Source of the DNA: Prostheceraeus crozeri
Taxonomy: Eukaryota > Platyhelminthes > Polycladida > Euryleptidae
Reading direction: 5' to 3'
Assembly (NCBI GenBank): GCA_907163375.1
Contig: CAJQUW010001430.1
Span: 93,833-157,832, forward strand
DNA: 64,000 nt
Shown: positions 41,039 through 52,440 of the stretch, piece after piece
How the letters are laid out: every line of letters begins with the position of its first letter
Position numbering within the stretch: position 1 is the first letter of the stretch
Made by a program: the position numbers and the translations under genes
Notes under the pieces: model-generated
Told to the model about the DNA's origin: nothing
Databases searched by the model: none
Seen by the model: the letters and a program-made list of their open reading frames with translations, nothing else

Positions 41039-42096
41039 CAGTGGCGGCTCGTGCAGTTCAGCTGAAGTGGGGCGCAGTCCAAACATCATTATTTAAGCTC
41101 ATAAGCTAATACACTAAACTATGCATATATACTATAACTATGCATACTACAATTACTATTAGTTATACATGTAAGCCTAGACTTATATGAAACTGTTTAA
41201 TTATGATATGGTAAAATTGAATTGTTCCACTTGCTAACTGCGATGCCTTAATGATAAAGAATTATTTTTATAATAAGGACTCTCAATCAAGCAAAAATAG
41301 AAAATATGTTTGAATTCGCAACGGGAAATTGAAATAAAAAAATCATTATAAAGTTCTTTCACTCAATTTAATTTCAAATTATTCACAATTTTTAAAGCTA
41401 AATCGGCTTTCAAGGCAAAAATATGTCAAAACTATTGAGCAACTTTTTCATTTGAAATTCGGAAGGTTACAGACAAGGTTTTGTGAAACGTTGCCGTGAT
41501 TCCTGATTATTCGTAACCTTGGTGAGTCAATACTTCTTAATACGAATTTTTCTTTATATGAAATGCTGAAATAAAGTCTTTCTTGAGAAAAATAATCTGA
41601 TTGAATTTCAATCGAATCTGCACGAGAGACACCAATGAATAGTGACCAAATGCGCTTCGACTACAGTCTGCAATGCTTGCACATGTTTGATAAAATTGAC
41701 GTTAGCTTGACTTCCCAACACACACTGCAGCGTTACAACTAATAAGAATGCGCGAAACTGTTCCAGAGGGACATCGTGAGAGCGCCCCATCTCAGCACAA
41801 TTTACGCGTGTGATGAAGCCAGAAATATTTGATGTATGCAAATGTATGATCAGCAAAACCTGCATGAAGCAAGGCGCATTTGCTGTGCGCCCCATCCACG
41901 AGACATAGGGACGGTGACGTCTGAGTCACTTGAAACATGCTTTGATTGATGTTTGGGCATTCTTGGTTATTGGCAAGGTTGAGCCATTGACCGTTCAGTT
42001 AGCGCTCATTTAACTTGATGATGATTTATGCTAATTTTGATGTATTATCTAATGGAGGGCTGCGCCCCAGACGCCCATATGGACGGGCCGCCGCTG
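41039..42096. mobile_element. non-autonomous hAT-like element, 1058 bp
   Basis: Ends are imperfect inverted repeats CAGTGGCGGCTCGTGC and, complemented, CAGCGGCGGCCCGTCC. Both continue to a GGGGCGCAG stretch about 30-35 bp in. The 8-bp flanks TTTGAAAT (41031-41038) and CTTGAAAT (42097-42104) differ at one base, as expected for an aged hAT duplication. The CAGTGGCGGCTCG terminus is typical of hAT-like elements. Internal ORF 41608-41895 (minus) is not a recognisable transposase. Confidence 0.65.
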
Positions 42097-42104
42097 CTTG
42101 AAAT

Positions 42105-42363
42105 CTTCCCACGACCACTGCCCTGCCACACCTTTTTTAGGCCAAGTTATATTAATGTAAGGGATGTGACCTGGTCATCATCGCTTCACGAGTTGTCGGG
42201 AAAAGACTTTCTTGACCTCAATTGTTTTCTGCTCCGACGGTGAGGTTATAAGAAGTCAAATCAAGCTGTCGGCATCGCTGCACTTCAAGTTTAGCTCCTA
42301 ATTCAAAAAAGTACCTCTCCGATTTGCTTAGATTTTGGTGTGTGGCCAGAGAATATCCTCACT
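42105..42363. other. no gene recognised
   Basis: Short spacer between the hAT-like element and the fourth Polinton end; nothing recognised. Confidence 0.3.
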
Positions 42364-42369
42364 TACGTG

Positions 42370-43800
42370 AGTAGTAAGCCCGTGCCAAAATCAAGTGTAA
42401 AATGTACAACGATAGGTCATCAGGCTGACTCAGCCCCCCTCTGGAAGGCAGGAAGGAGTTCGCCAAGGATGTGCTGGGAGGAATGTGTCCGAGAGGAAGA
42501 AACTGTTCCCTACCCCCCTCTGGAAGGAAGGAAGGAAGGAAGGAGGAGCTGTGAGGCAAGGGTAGGAATGTGGGAAGGATAGAGTGAGAAAAGGTGGGTT
42601 TTGGTGGTTTTGGGATGAGAAAGGCTGGAATTCGGCATGAAGGAGGTCTCGGATGGGAAAACGGAGGGCAGATTCGGAGTCTACGTGAAATTTTGGGTTA
42701 GGAAGGAAGGAAGGAGGAGTTTTCCTGTGAGGCAAGGGTAGGAATCTCTGAAAACGGCAGAGTTAGAAAAAGGTGGGTTTTGGTTGTTTTGGGATGAGAA
42801 AGGTCGGAATTCGGCATGAAGGAGTGCTCGGATGGGAAAACGGAGGGCAGATTCGGAGTCTACGTGAAATTTTGGGTTAGGAAGGTTGTTTCCAGCGGAA
42901 TCGGAGAGAAAAAATTTTTGGGACGTCCCGCCCTCCTGTCAGACTTCCAACTTTGGTTCTAGAGATCGTAGAAAGTCGTGCAATAGCTCATTTGAAAGCT
43001 AAGAGTGAGACAAATTCAGTGGAAACGGCTTGTTCATATCTGCCTTCGTTTAGATGTGAAACGCAATTGAAAATTTTGGAAATTGGATTTGGCTTAGAAT
43101 TTTTATGAAAATGGCTCTTGCGGGTGAACGAAGCCTCGGACGGGAAAACAGAGACCAGATGTGGAGTCAGCGTGCCATTCTGCATCTAGAGGGTGAGTTT
43201 CAAGTAAATCGGAGAGAAAAGTTGAAAATTTTCTTCACATTGAGTTTCCACACGGGATTTTTTCGTGAAAAATGTTAAATTGTAGCCACCTTTGGCGATG
43301 AATAGCGGAGGATTGGAAGTGAATGAAGAGCTCAGGTTTCTTTTACGGGCAATAACGCACTTTGTTCTCTAGGATCCAATCTTTTCAGATGCGTGGAAAG
43401 TTTCGTTTCCAAATGAGAGCATGTCTAAAATCGAATTTTTTCACATTTTTCAAAGATTTTGGAACTTTTAAAAAAACGAGAGCTTCTCCGGCTTGTGATC
43501 ATCGTAGAGAGTCGAGGGATAACTTAAATGCAAGGTGAGAGCGAGAAAACGTGACTGTCAAAATTTGAAGTCAATCGGAGCACTAGAACCGGAGATAGAC
43601 GTGTTTAAATACTTGGATGATGGATATTACGTCATCAGCTGATCGCCACAAACTATATAAGTATATAACTATATAAGCTTGTGGAAATCAGTTCTCCTCC
43701 GACTGGGTTGGGGTAGGTGAACTCCGGAGCTCCGATGATAGTATTGGAAATCTCCAAAAACCGGGTAACCGACTTAGAAAATTTCATGTCTGACATCAGC
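42370..43800 (-). repeat. diverged Polinton terminal repeat (fragment 4)
   Basis: It contains two tandem units of about 170 bp (GGCAAGGGTAGGAAT...TTTTGGGTTAGGAAGG, roughly 42555-42710 and 42730-42885), GGAAGGAAGGAAGG microsatellites and two CCCCCCTCTGGAAGG motifs that recall CCCCCCCTCTGGAACG in copy 2. Confidence 0.6.
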
Positions 43801-44466
43801 TAAGATGAAACATTGAATCAAGCCTCTTCGAAAGTGAGCATGATAATGATATAAGAAAACATTCAAATGGTGTGAAGCCCCTATGTATCATTGTGAGCAT
43901 CTGTACGTTTGTCATTCCATGTATTTTATCACACGCTTGGAACTATTCAATCTTTTCATCTTTTTCATCTTCGGAAACATTCAGCTCAATTGAGTGTCAT
44001 ACAAACTTGCCACTTAGGATAAAGAGACCGCTATCACAAAGCGTGAGCCGTGCGTCATTCCCCTTCCGTCACAACGAAACGGGAATGCCCATTTACGGTA
44101 ATCTTGACTCCCTGCGTCAGTCAGGAAAGTCAGCGGGTGACATTCCAAATACGGTGAGATGAAATCGTTTGAAGGAGACATGACAAAGTTTGGACATTGG
44201 CATATTCTGTCTTTGTGAGAAAGAAGTATGTAAGACGCTTCTCCCCACCCAATTTCACTCCTTTTTTCTCCTTTCAACGGTGAGTCGTCTGACGCTTGCT
44301 ATCAAACGTTCTAAGTTAGAGATTTAAAGTCAGATCTTACAAGCACCACTGATACACGTTCTGACATTAGGGTCTTAAGGTTTGGGTCTTCTTTGTATGT
44401 CCTATACCATTTATTACAAACATGTTTCTGATCAACAATGCTTTCTTGTGAGAACTGTAGTAAATA

Positions 44467-45518
44467 ATGGATTTTTATCTTGCAGTTTCCGAATACAAAA
44501 AGCACTTGAGACCGGTGGAACACATTGGGGAGCATAAGAAGGTCTTTGAAATAAAGATATGTGTCCATCATGCTGTGGAAGGAGACTCTGACTTTGTCGA
44601 ATTTAGGAAAAGACATGGCCAGTGTCCTTGTGCGTCTATTTCTAACTGCCACTTCAGAAAGTGGTTTGATGACTTGTATAGACGAAGGCAGGAGGAGAGG
44701 GCGGCTGTAAGACACATTGTCGACTTGAATGATGATGGGAACGATCTCTTCCTCAGCGATACAAGCAGCAGTGAGGAGGAAGGGGAAGTACAGGAGGTGA
44801 GAGCCGTTTTCATTAGTGGTAAACAGGAATCTGAGCATGTATCTGAGCATGCAGCTGAACATTCAGAGCTCATTCACTTAACACTTCTACGCCAAATAAA
44901 GGCGGTATACGCGAACAAACAAGAGCTCTAGATAGAGATGAGTTGAAGGCGAAGGCATCACAGCAAGCCCATTACATGCTGCTCAAAGATCGCTATGAGG
45001 CCGTGAATAGACAAAATAAAGAGATGGTGCAGGACATATCCAAACTAGAAATTAAAGTGGGAACGGTGAAAGTCTTACAGGAGGAAGTATTACAGCTGCA
45101 GAAGAGAGAGGAAACATTAATGAAAGAAAGGCGGGAATGGAAGGAGAAGGAGATGGCTTATGAGGAGGTAGTATCCGAGTTGAATCATCAGAGGCAGGAG
45201 GTTGACAGACTTGGTGTGATAGAGTGGAACTGTCAAGGGATGAGAGAAGAAAATCATGACCTAAAGAGGAGACTTAGTCAGGCTGAAGACATCAACAAGG
45301 AAATGAAGAGAAGACACGTAGAGGTCCACCTGCCAATCTACAGAAACCAAGCATGTGACGTGCCTACTGTTACATATGATTTAAACACCACGCAGGAGTG
45401 CTACGAGGGAGGTGGGGTCACCTGCATTCATATCAGTATGGAGGTAGACGGTCGACTGTGCGATTTTTCAGTGAGAAAAGTGAAGAGGAAAATTCCTAGT
45501 AAGTTTCTCGAACATCAG
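44467..45518 (+). pseudogene. diverged coiled-coil accessory protein (fragment 4)
   Basis: The first exon is not found. An exon beginning after TTTTTATCTTGCAG (44486) reads VSEYKKHLRPVEHIGEHKKV, aligning with GEFKRHLNKFTDTPEEHKEV of copy 2, then a Cys/His region and an acidic Ser/Glu linker. The frame changes near 44900-44935. Then a long coiled coil (EAVNRQNKEMVQDISKLE, REENHDLKRRLSQAED) and a C-terminal domain EVHLPI...TQECYEGGGVTCIHISMEVDG...KVKRKIPSKFLEH, aligning with copies 1-3. This is clearly the same family at greater distance, useful for judging which residues are conserved. Confidence 0.55.
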
Positions 45519-45859
45519 TGCCTCTCAATCAAATCTAACACCATTTTTCTTTCTTACAGAGATCTTCGAGCAAAAGTAGAGAGGAGTCGGAGAACGCCGC
45601 AAACGGCCTTCATGAGGCTAGTGAATGTTCCAAACAGGCTTTATGAGGCTACCCATAATCAGGCCGGAAAGTTTTTTCACTTTCTGACGGTTCGAAGCTC
45701 GTTGAACTCGGAGGATGGGTTGAAAATTGATGAAAGGGATGAAAGGATGGCCACTCACACGCCAAACGTATACAGAAATCAAATTTCTATCTTCATTAGT
45801 TTGCAATCTCTTCACAGTGTGATGATTTCAAAACACTCATCTTCAGCGAGCTAAGAATG

Positions 45860-46480
45860 AATAATCAAAGTCACCATTAAACTAGAGTTATGAAGTAACT
45901 CATACATGTTACTGGACATGAAAGCATCAAATGTTTTTCGTGTAAATTCAAATGAACCGCTGAAGCATCTAAGGTTCTCATAACCTTCTCATACCTGAGT
46001 AACAGGAATTTACAAGCCTGAGTCATGCACATGAATGCGATACAATTCACAACAGTCATTGCACAGTGATTAGAGTGTTAGAATACATGGTAGGGATTGT
46101 GTTGAGACCACTGCAGTAACATTGTAGGAATAATTAAAGTGAAAAGTTATGTCACATGAAATGAGTGATGCAAGATTAGCTCACATTGAAATGAATTGGT
46201 AGTGTAACAAACAAGCTATGTGGGATTCAGCATATGTTTGAAGACAAGCGCTGTTAAAAGGTTTTGAGATGATGTGAATTTTATCACGTCATATTCATGG
46301 ATGTAATAGAATAAATTTCGTTGCAGGTTTTGAGTGTATAGGATAGAACACATGAAATGAATTGTAAGTGTAACAAAAAAGCTGTGTGGGTTTCAATAAC
46401 ATATCATGCACATGCTGTGTCGTTTTCTTGTCGTTTCAACAGAGTGGATTGACTAAGGAAATAAAGTTACAACCATTTTT
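45860..46480. other. no gene recognised
   Basis: AT-rich; partial internal repetition (GAAATGAATTGTAAGTGTAACAAA-like phrases at about 46190 and 46355). No supported ORF. Confidence 0.3.
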
Positions 46481-47040
46481 ACTGTTTGTAAAGTTGGGAA
46501 TAATATCAGAATCATTTCAGTGTTTGCAAGATTGGTGAAGTATAAAATAAAGTCAAGACCATTTCACTGTTTGTAAAGTTAGAAATAAAGTTATAACCAT
46601 GTCACTGTAAAGTTAGAAATAATGTCATAGACATTTCAATGTTTGTAACATAGATGAAGAATAAAGTTAGGATCATCTCACTGTTTGTAAAGTTAGAAAT
46701 AAAGTGGTTGTTTGTTATGTTAGGAATAATGTCATTCACAAATGTTTAAGTCAATAAATCTACTATACACTAGCGGTTAACTTTCACTTGCGCTATATAA
46801 AACCCTAAATCCCTAAATCCAACCGTAGCTAACCCCATCCCCATAGATGATGGACTTTGACAATTTATAGGTAAAGTATAAATAAAGTGACAAGCACTTC
46901 AGTGTTAGTAAGATAGGTAAAGTATAAAATATAGTCACAAGCATTTCACTGTTTGTAAAGTTAGAAATAAAGTTGATGTTTGTAAAGGTTGAAATCATTT
47001 TCGAGTCCTTTCAGTGTTTGTAAAGTTAGAGATAATAGGA
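46480..47040 (+). repeat. degenerate minisatellite, TTTGTAAAGTTAGAAATAAAG units
   Basis: GTTTGTAAAGTTAGAAATAA-like units recur irregularly at about 46490, 46565, 46605, 46690, 46955 and 47020, mixed with CATTTCACTG. Unit length varies; probably slippage-derived. Confidence 0.55.
46799..46870 (+). repeat. dispersed AAACCCTAAATCCC repeat, unit 1
   Basis: AAACCCTAAATCCCTAAATC, then CAACCGTAG, then a GATGATGGACTTT tail. Further units at 48949-49020, 49091-49120 (partial) and 51372-51440, same orientation, 2.1-2.4 kb apart. Confidence 0.55.
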
Positions 47041-47099
47041 TTAACAAGCACGTTAGAGAGTTGAATGTACTGAGATCTAAGGATGTAATGGTCACATTA

Positions 47100-47300
47100 G
47101 AATTCAAGTGATTGAATGTCATCCTAATGAAGATAGAAATGTGTTTGTGGCTGCATTTAGTGCAAGTTTGGCTTCCCTTCATTCCATTTTATCATTTAAC
47201 CTTCCCCTCTGCATTCCATATCCGAAGATATGTGGCGGGTTTGGGTCTGCTTTAGCTGCATTAGAAGGAAGTTCTTATAAGAACTCATGATGCATTCACG
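47100..47300. repeat. diverged relative of the conserved hairpin block
   Basis: GTTTGTGGCTGCATTTAGTGC, CATTCCATTTTATC and the perfect 16-bp palindrome AGTTCTTATAAGAACT (47270-47285) followed by CATGATGCATTC match the order of the block at 10690-11060, more distantly. Confidence 0.4.
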
Positions 47301-47727
47301 AGGAAATGTGGTGAAGCAGTGTGCTGTATGTGTGCATGATGATTTTATGAACTGAAGAACGCCCATCACTCACTCCGTCACTGAAAGAAAACATGAACGA
47401 GTTGAGATGACAGCCATTTGTATGCATGTGTAAAACTATTACTTCATCATCTGATATCACAATAACATCTTCATTAGCTTCCACTTCCTCACTTTCCACC
47501 GTGTCCTCACTCCACATCATCTCCTCACTTTCCACCGTCTCGACCTCACTCGTCGCTGTCTCCATCTCTTGTTGTACTCGACGACTCATATCCTCATTCA
47601 AAGTAAAGTATGAATAATACTTCATAAATTCCGCAGTGATATCCTCAGCGTAGATATCACTGTGGAATTCTTCTCCATGGTGTACAGTGCGAGATGGCAT
47701 AACGCACGCTCTTGGCTTATCGGACAT
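47296..47727 (-). CDS. 143-aa acidic protein with SUMO-interaction-like motif
   Basis: Starts MSDKPRACVMPSRTVHHGEE. An ATATAAAG TATA box (minus, 47758-47765) lies about 30 bp upstream of the start region. Middle: repeated VESEE/TVESEEV acidic stretches, then EDVIVISDDEVIVL, a hydrophobic run beside acidic residues like a SUMO-interacting motif. C-terminus is rich in His and Ser. No domain recognised. It lies in the region between fragment 4 and copy 3 and could be an accessory Polinton gene, since those genes also have TATA boxes close to the ATG. Not seen in the other copies. Confidence 0.4.
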   Translation of the reverse strand: MSDKPRACVMPSRTVHHGEEFHSDIYAEDITAEFMKYYSYFTLNEDMSRRVQQEMETATSEVETVESEEMMWSEDTVESEEVEANEDVIVISDDEVIVLHMHTNGCHLNSFMFSFSDGVSDGRSSVHKIIMHTYSTLLHHISS

Positions 47728-47849
47728 GATCATGATAGTGAAATGCAAGAGACTATGCTTTATATGAGAATGATGCAGCCTTTCAAGTGTCTTGTTCGCG
47801 CAATCAAATCGCTTTAGACTATCGGTTGGTAGTTGTAACACGACTGTGT

Positions 47850-49490
47850 CAACCTATCGTTCATTTTCATGCTTGATGTGCTGATCTGAATGGTTATCAC
47901 AGATTTTCCGTCATCATCTTCCCTATTGACTGAAGTTGAATGGAAACTGTCGCCAACACGCTGTCAGCATACGACTTTTAACATTCATGTAACTCGCTTG
48001 AACTAAATTCACTTTGATGATGGATGACAAAATGCATGCAGTCAATTAGTAGAGTTTTCACTTGTCTGCATTTGTGAAGACGTTTTTTCCTATCACTCCT
48101 CTTACTGATTTTCCTTTTCACTGTAAATCATATCAGCAGATCATTTGACGGTTACAATCTGTCGAACAACATTCATATCAACACTACAAACGTCGTAGAA
48201 TCCTAGACCTCTGTATGACCCTGTATTTCACCTAGGTTTTATTTACTCTTTGGTCATTGTCTACCTCGAGTTTCAAGATGCTTCACATTGTAAAAGTCAT
48301 ACTCGTGAGATTTACAGTTCTATCCCAATGTTAATTACAGCAAACGTATAAGTAGTAAACACATGTGAGACAAGACATTAATTACATCGCTTATTCCTAT
48401 CCATCATCATTACCTTATGTTTAGCATGACATACATAAGTCTTTAATGTCACACATTTTTTCTCACTCGTGCTTTCCGTTTCAATACTTGGTTTGTATGG
48501 TTTGTATGCAATACTCAAAGCTTCATGAATTTATCCAACCATTCATCATAAAACGTCCAACGAATCCTACCTTGTACAAATCATGGATGTTAAAATACAA
48601 CACTGACTGATAAATGATGCTCATATATTCCTAGCTTGGATAACAAGAAACTTTCATGCGCTGACTATTATATATTTTCCTAATAAACTCTTTACACACT
48701 TATTATTCCAATCATTAAGATACATACAGTGTATTCAACTCTTCTTTGAACATGCATCAATCACCTTTCAGCTGACTGCATCAAATGTAAAGTGTATAGC
48801 ATAATGAGCATGTAACTATCTCTCATCAACGATATGAAATCTGTCTTTTCATTATGAAGTTGAGTCTTGTGTTCAAAGTCATTTTATAAAGCGAACATAT
48901 GCATCACGTATTCTACACTAAAGGAGATCGTTAATTTGTGTAATCCAAAACCCTAAATCCCTAAATCAACGGTAGGTAACCCTACCCCTTAGATGATGAA
49001 CTTTAGCAATTTAGCTATGTCATTCACAAATGGTTAAGTTAATAAATGCATGTATACACTCTACAACAACAGTTATCATTGATGTATGTTTTATAAAACG
49101 CTAAATCTCTAAATCCAATCGTGACTGTCATTGCCTGCATTACTATACAACATCTTGCTCTGATAATTCTTCCTCCCCCCTTACTCCTTCCATTTAACGG
49201 GTGGTGAAGAAATAAAATTCATGACTTCACGTCTAGTCTTCTCTCTACAGACGTTTATATTTTACATCATGTAAAAGATCCTTGCGACTTATCATAGGGA
49301 CTTTAAAACTTTAAACATGATGATTTCATGGCAGTTACGACTTTGAAGATGTGTGTTGGATAAGGTTAACACTTGTCATGAAGTTGCTTTCTCATCAGAT
49401 GAATTTAATAAGAGCTTCTTCATTTTCTAAGAAAGATAGATATCCTTGAATCTAGTGTTTGTGTGTGGCACAGTCTGTAACTTTTCTTTG
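47850..49490. other. AT-rich region, no gene recognised
   Basis: No supported ORF. Includes the second and third AAACCCTAAATCCC repeat units (48949-49020 and about 49091). Confidence 0.3.
48949..49020 (+). repeat. dispersed AAACCCTAAATCCC repeat, unit 2
   Basis: Same phrase order as 46799; preceded by CATCACGTATTCTACACTAA, which also precedes unit 4 (about 51335), so the repeated block is longer than the core. Confidence 0.5.
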
Positions 49491-49498
49491 TTAATAGG

Positions 49499-49861
49499 GT
49501 GGCCTCCAATGAATTGGTGACCGGGCCCTCGGAAGGACCGATGAAATACTTCGATTACTCGAAGTATTCCGGACGCTGTGTTCTCAGCAACGCCAGATAC
49601 TCTAGCGCCATATCCCTGAACAAAGGGTTTTCCATAAGCTCATGTGAAATGAGGTGGATGGGGCAGCGAATTGCTTCGCCTTTCTCTGCTTACAAAGCAG
49701 CCAGGAGAAAGACTTTCCCCATCTTCACTCTGCATCCACAGCGGAGCTCAAGGGTTCGGCTCATATCAAAGAAAGTTATATCGAACAACATTTCATCAAA
49801 CGACTTGTATTTGATGAATGAGTGTAAACGTCCTCCTTATATTTCTCCAACTTTTTTGTAA
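49499..49861 (+). other. 120-codon ORF, unrecognised
   Basis: Open frame MASNELVTGPSEGPMKYFDY to stop. GC content is higher than the surroundings. No motif, no neighbours that inform, start uncertain. May be a remnant of a mobile element or chance. Confidence 0.2.
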
Positions 49862-49869
49862 CTGGCTAG

Positions 49870-51370
49870 CAAGGCATTGAAGCCTAGAACAAATCGGCAG
49901 TGCCCATGCTTTAGCAGCAAATGGTTACTTGCGCTCGCGGAGTGCACAGTAGCGAATTGTCAACGTGAGAATCCTTTCAGTCACCTACGATGATCTCTCC
50001 GGTGAGATAGCAATTAGCTGTGTGGGAATCAGCTAGGTGGGAAGTCTGAGATGACGATGCGTTCCTGCATCCTTGTTCGTTCGACAGATGCGATAGAAAA
50101 TTCAATGTGTATAGGGGGCAATGCGACATATGGGTGCCAGAGAGCGTGATCATTCATCTTTGTGTTCTGCTCTATGTGCTGAGGGGGCAGCTTGACAAAC
50201 AGGCGACAAAGTGCGCTGGTGATTATTTGTGTGCACAGGAGGGTTACATGACATCTGTTTCACTGATAGGTTTGATGATAAACGTTTTTAGCTGCCTTTG
50301 AATGGCAGCGTATTGAATATTGCAAGCATTGTTAAATGTCAATCTGTGTGCCATTTTCACATCGTCTGCATTCGCACAGAAAGTCACTTGATACAGGTTT
50401 CAATATTGATTCTATTATCAACTTACAAGCAATGTGCGATTCGTTTAGAAATGAGACACGTGTTGATTCTCTTCATTTGTCAAGCACATGAAAAGCAAAC
50501 TTTGATTCTAACCTTTACAATACTCATGGACAGTCCTAATGTAATGTTCGCTGTTTCATACTCATGAAATAGTTCCACTGACACAGACTTGTCACTCAGT
50601 CTTGATAATTCAATGACATTACATGCTTTGCTGTTTCCTACTGATGAGCGTGTTATGGTCCTCTACACAGACTTGTTCAGTTTGTTAGTTCAATGATCGA
50701 GTCGTTGAACTGCATCTAAGACTTATGCGATTCTGCAGGTTTAAAGGTTTATCAACTTTAAACGCGACTGCAATCTATGAAAGTTTTACCAACATAAAGT
50801 TGTTGTCATAAATTGTTTTACATCACGGAGTCTAGAGCTTCATGCTTACGAATTTCATTTGAATGTCAGAAAGTTGAAGTTAGAATATATGTTCATCTGT
50901 CTATGATGAGTGTAAACGTTCTCGCTACACAGTTCTCCTCTACAAGTTTCCCGTAAAATAGTTGTGACACTTTTGTGAGGGACTCACTTAATCTAGCAGG
51001 TTGATTTTTATCTCACACATGTTTTGAGTGTTTCCTAGCTCATATGCATTCGACTTACAACGTTACAGGTTGTTATGTGTATACTTGTATGCTGTCGATG
51101 CTGACTGCAAAAAACGTTTAACACTGTCTTTAATCTACAAAACAGTCTACACACGCATTCAATTTGATAAAGGCAAAGAACACATTTAGTAAAGCTGGTA
51201 CGCTAACGAGTGTGACTGCAGAAACGTTTTATAAAACCTTTTTTGAACGTTCGCTGAGTTTCACAACATCATGTCAAAGACTTCTTACAATACTTATTTC
51301 AACGTTTGCGTTTAGACTTTTAAGCGAACATGTGCTTCACGTATTCTGCACTAACGGTTAACGCTGTGAT
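49870..51370. other. no gene recognised
   Basis: Several short ORFs (50107-50301, 50298-50567, 51164-51361) without recognisable features. Nothing supported. Confidence 0.3.
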
Positions 51371-51371
51371 A

Positions 51372-51440
51372 TAAACCCCTAAATTCCTAAATCCCTAAAT
51401 CCAACCGTAGATGACCCTACCCTTGGATTATGGACTTTAG
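51372..51440 (+). repeat. dispersed AAACCCTAAATCCC repeat, unit 4
   Basis: AAACCCCTAAATTCCTAAATC, CAACCGTAGATGACCC and GATTATGGACTTTAGG follow unit 1 in order. Confidence 0.5.
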
Positions 51441-51859
51441 GACCCACGCAATTCAATGTCACGGAACTAGCTCTGACACACTCAACGTTTGTCACAAGAC
51501 TTTACCTGCTTTTATAAAACATTCAACACTGTTGTACTTACTATAAGATCTTTTAACAATGTGAAACAATCTACACAGTGCAGTAAAACTTTCTAGTGCT
51601 GTGGTGAACACTGTTTTCATATAACATTCTAAACTCTCAGTCTCACTGCAGTAGAAAACTGCTTTTAGTAAACCTGATGAAGTATTCAGCAATCTAACAG
51701 TCATGGAGTTTGAATTTTCTAATACGGGAACATTTGGCAACTGTATCCACTCAACATAACACTTTCCAACACCGTGAAAGTAAGTTACAAGAAAATCTAC
51801 GCTGTGCAGTAAAACCTTTTCGATAAACCTTTCTAGTGCTGTGATGAGTTCGGTCAGTC

Positions 51860-52440
51860 ATAAAACTTCGATGATCAAACTTTACTTTCACAAGCGTGCG
51901 TCACGGCAAAACTATTTGACTATACTAAACGTTGCTTTTGCAAACCATGATACACGTTCTGACTACACTCACGAATAAAACTTCGATGATCAAACTTTAC
52001 TTTTACAAACATGTGTCACGGTAAAACTATTTGACTGCACTAAACTTTGCTTTTGCAAGCTATGATACACTTTCGGACTACATTCACGAATAAAGCTTCG
52101 ATGATCAAACTTTACTTTTACAAACGTGTGTCACGGTAAAACTATTTGACTGCACTAAACGTTGCTTTTGCAAACCATGATACACTTTCTGACTACACTC
52201 ACGAATAAAGCTTCGATGATCAAACTTTACTTTCACAAACGTGCGTCACGGTAAAACCATTTGACTACACTAAACGTTGCTTTTGCAAACCATGATACAC
52301 TTTCTGACTACAGTCACGAGTAAAACTTTGATGATCAAACTTTACTTTCACAAACGTGTGTCGCGGTAAAACTATTTGACTACGCTAAACTTTGCTTTTG
52401 CAAGCCATGATACAGTTTCTGACTACGTTCACAAGAGTTT
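51860..52440 (+). repeat. tandem repeat, 115-bp unit, five copies
   Basis: CTTCGATGATCAAACTTTAC starts at about 51867, 51981, 52096, 52211 and 52326, a constant 115-bp period. Each unit also has GTCACGGTAAAACTATTTGAC and TTGCTTTTGCAA. Non-coding satellite-like array; copies about 90-95% alike by eye. Confidence 0.8.

Larger units (their letters stand above)
42370..45900 (-). mobile_element. Polinton fragment 4 (terminal region plus coiled-coil gene)
   Basis: AGTAGTAA at 42370 equals the first eight bases of copy 2. The following sequence shares scattered blocks with the terminal repeats of copies 1 and 2 (GATCGTAGAAAG, AAGAGTGAGACAAATTCAGT, GATCAGCTGA region), and a diverged coiled-coil gene follows. 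Orientation is opposite to copies 1 and 2. No capsid or polymerase gene follows, so this is a deleted derivative. The six bases before the end are TACGTG; no matching duplication was found. Confidence 0.55.

Noticed and set aside
43872..44162. 96-codon ORF after the fragment-4 terminal repeat
   Set aside because: No recognisable motif or homologue in other copies; could hide the missing first exon of the coiled-coil gene but no match was seen.
45518..45854. Continuation of the fragment-4 coiled-coil ORF beyond FLEH
   Set aside because: After the conserved KRKIPSKFLEH the sequence resembles an intron or UTR (CTTTCTTACAG at about 45560) and does not match the family C-terminus.
46799..46870. 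Interstitial telomere from CCCTAAATCCCTAAATC
   Set aside because: Only two or three imperfect units, always in the same longer context; not a telomere array.
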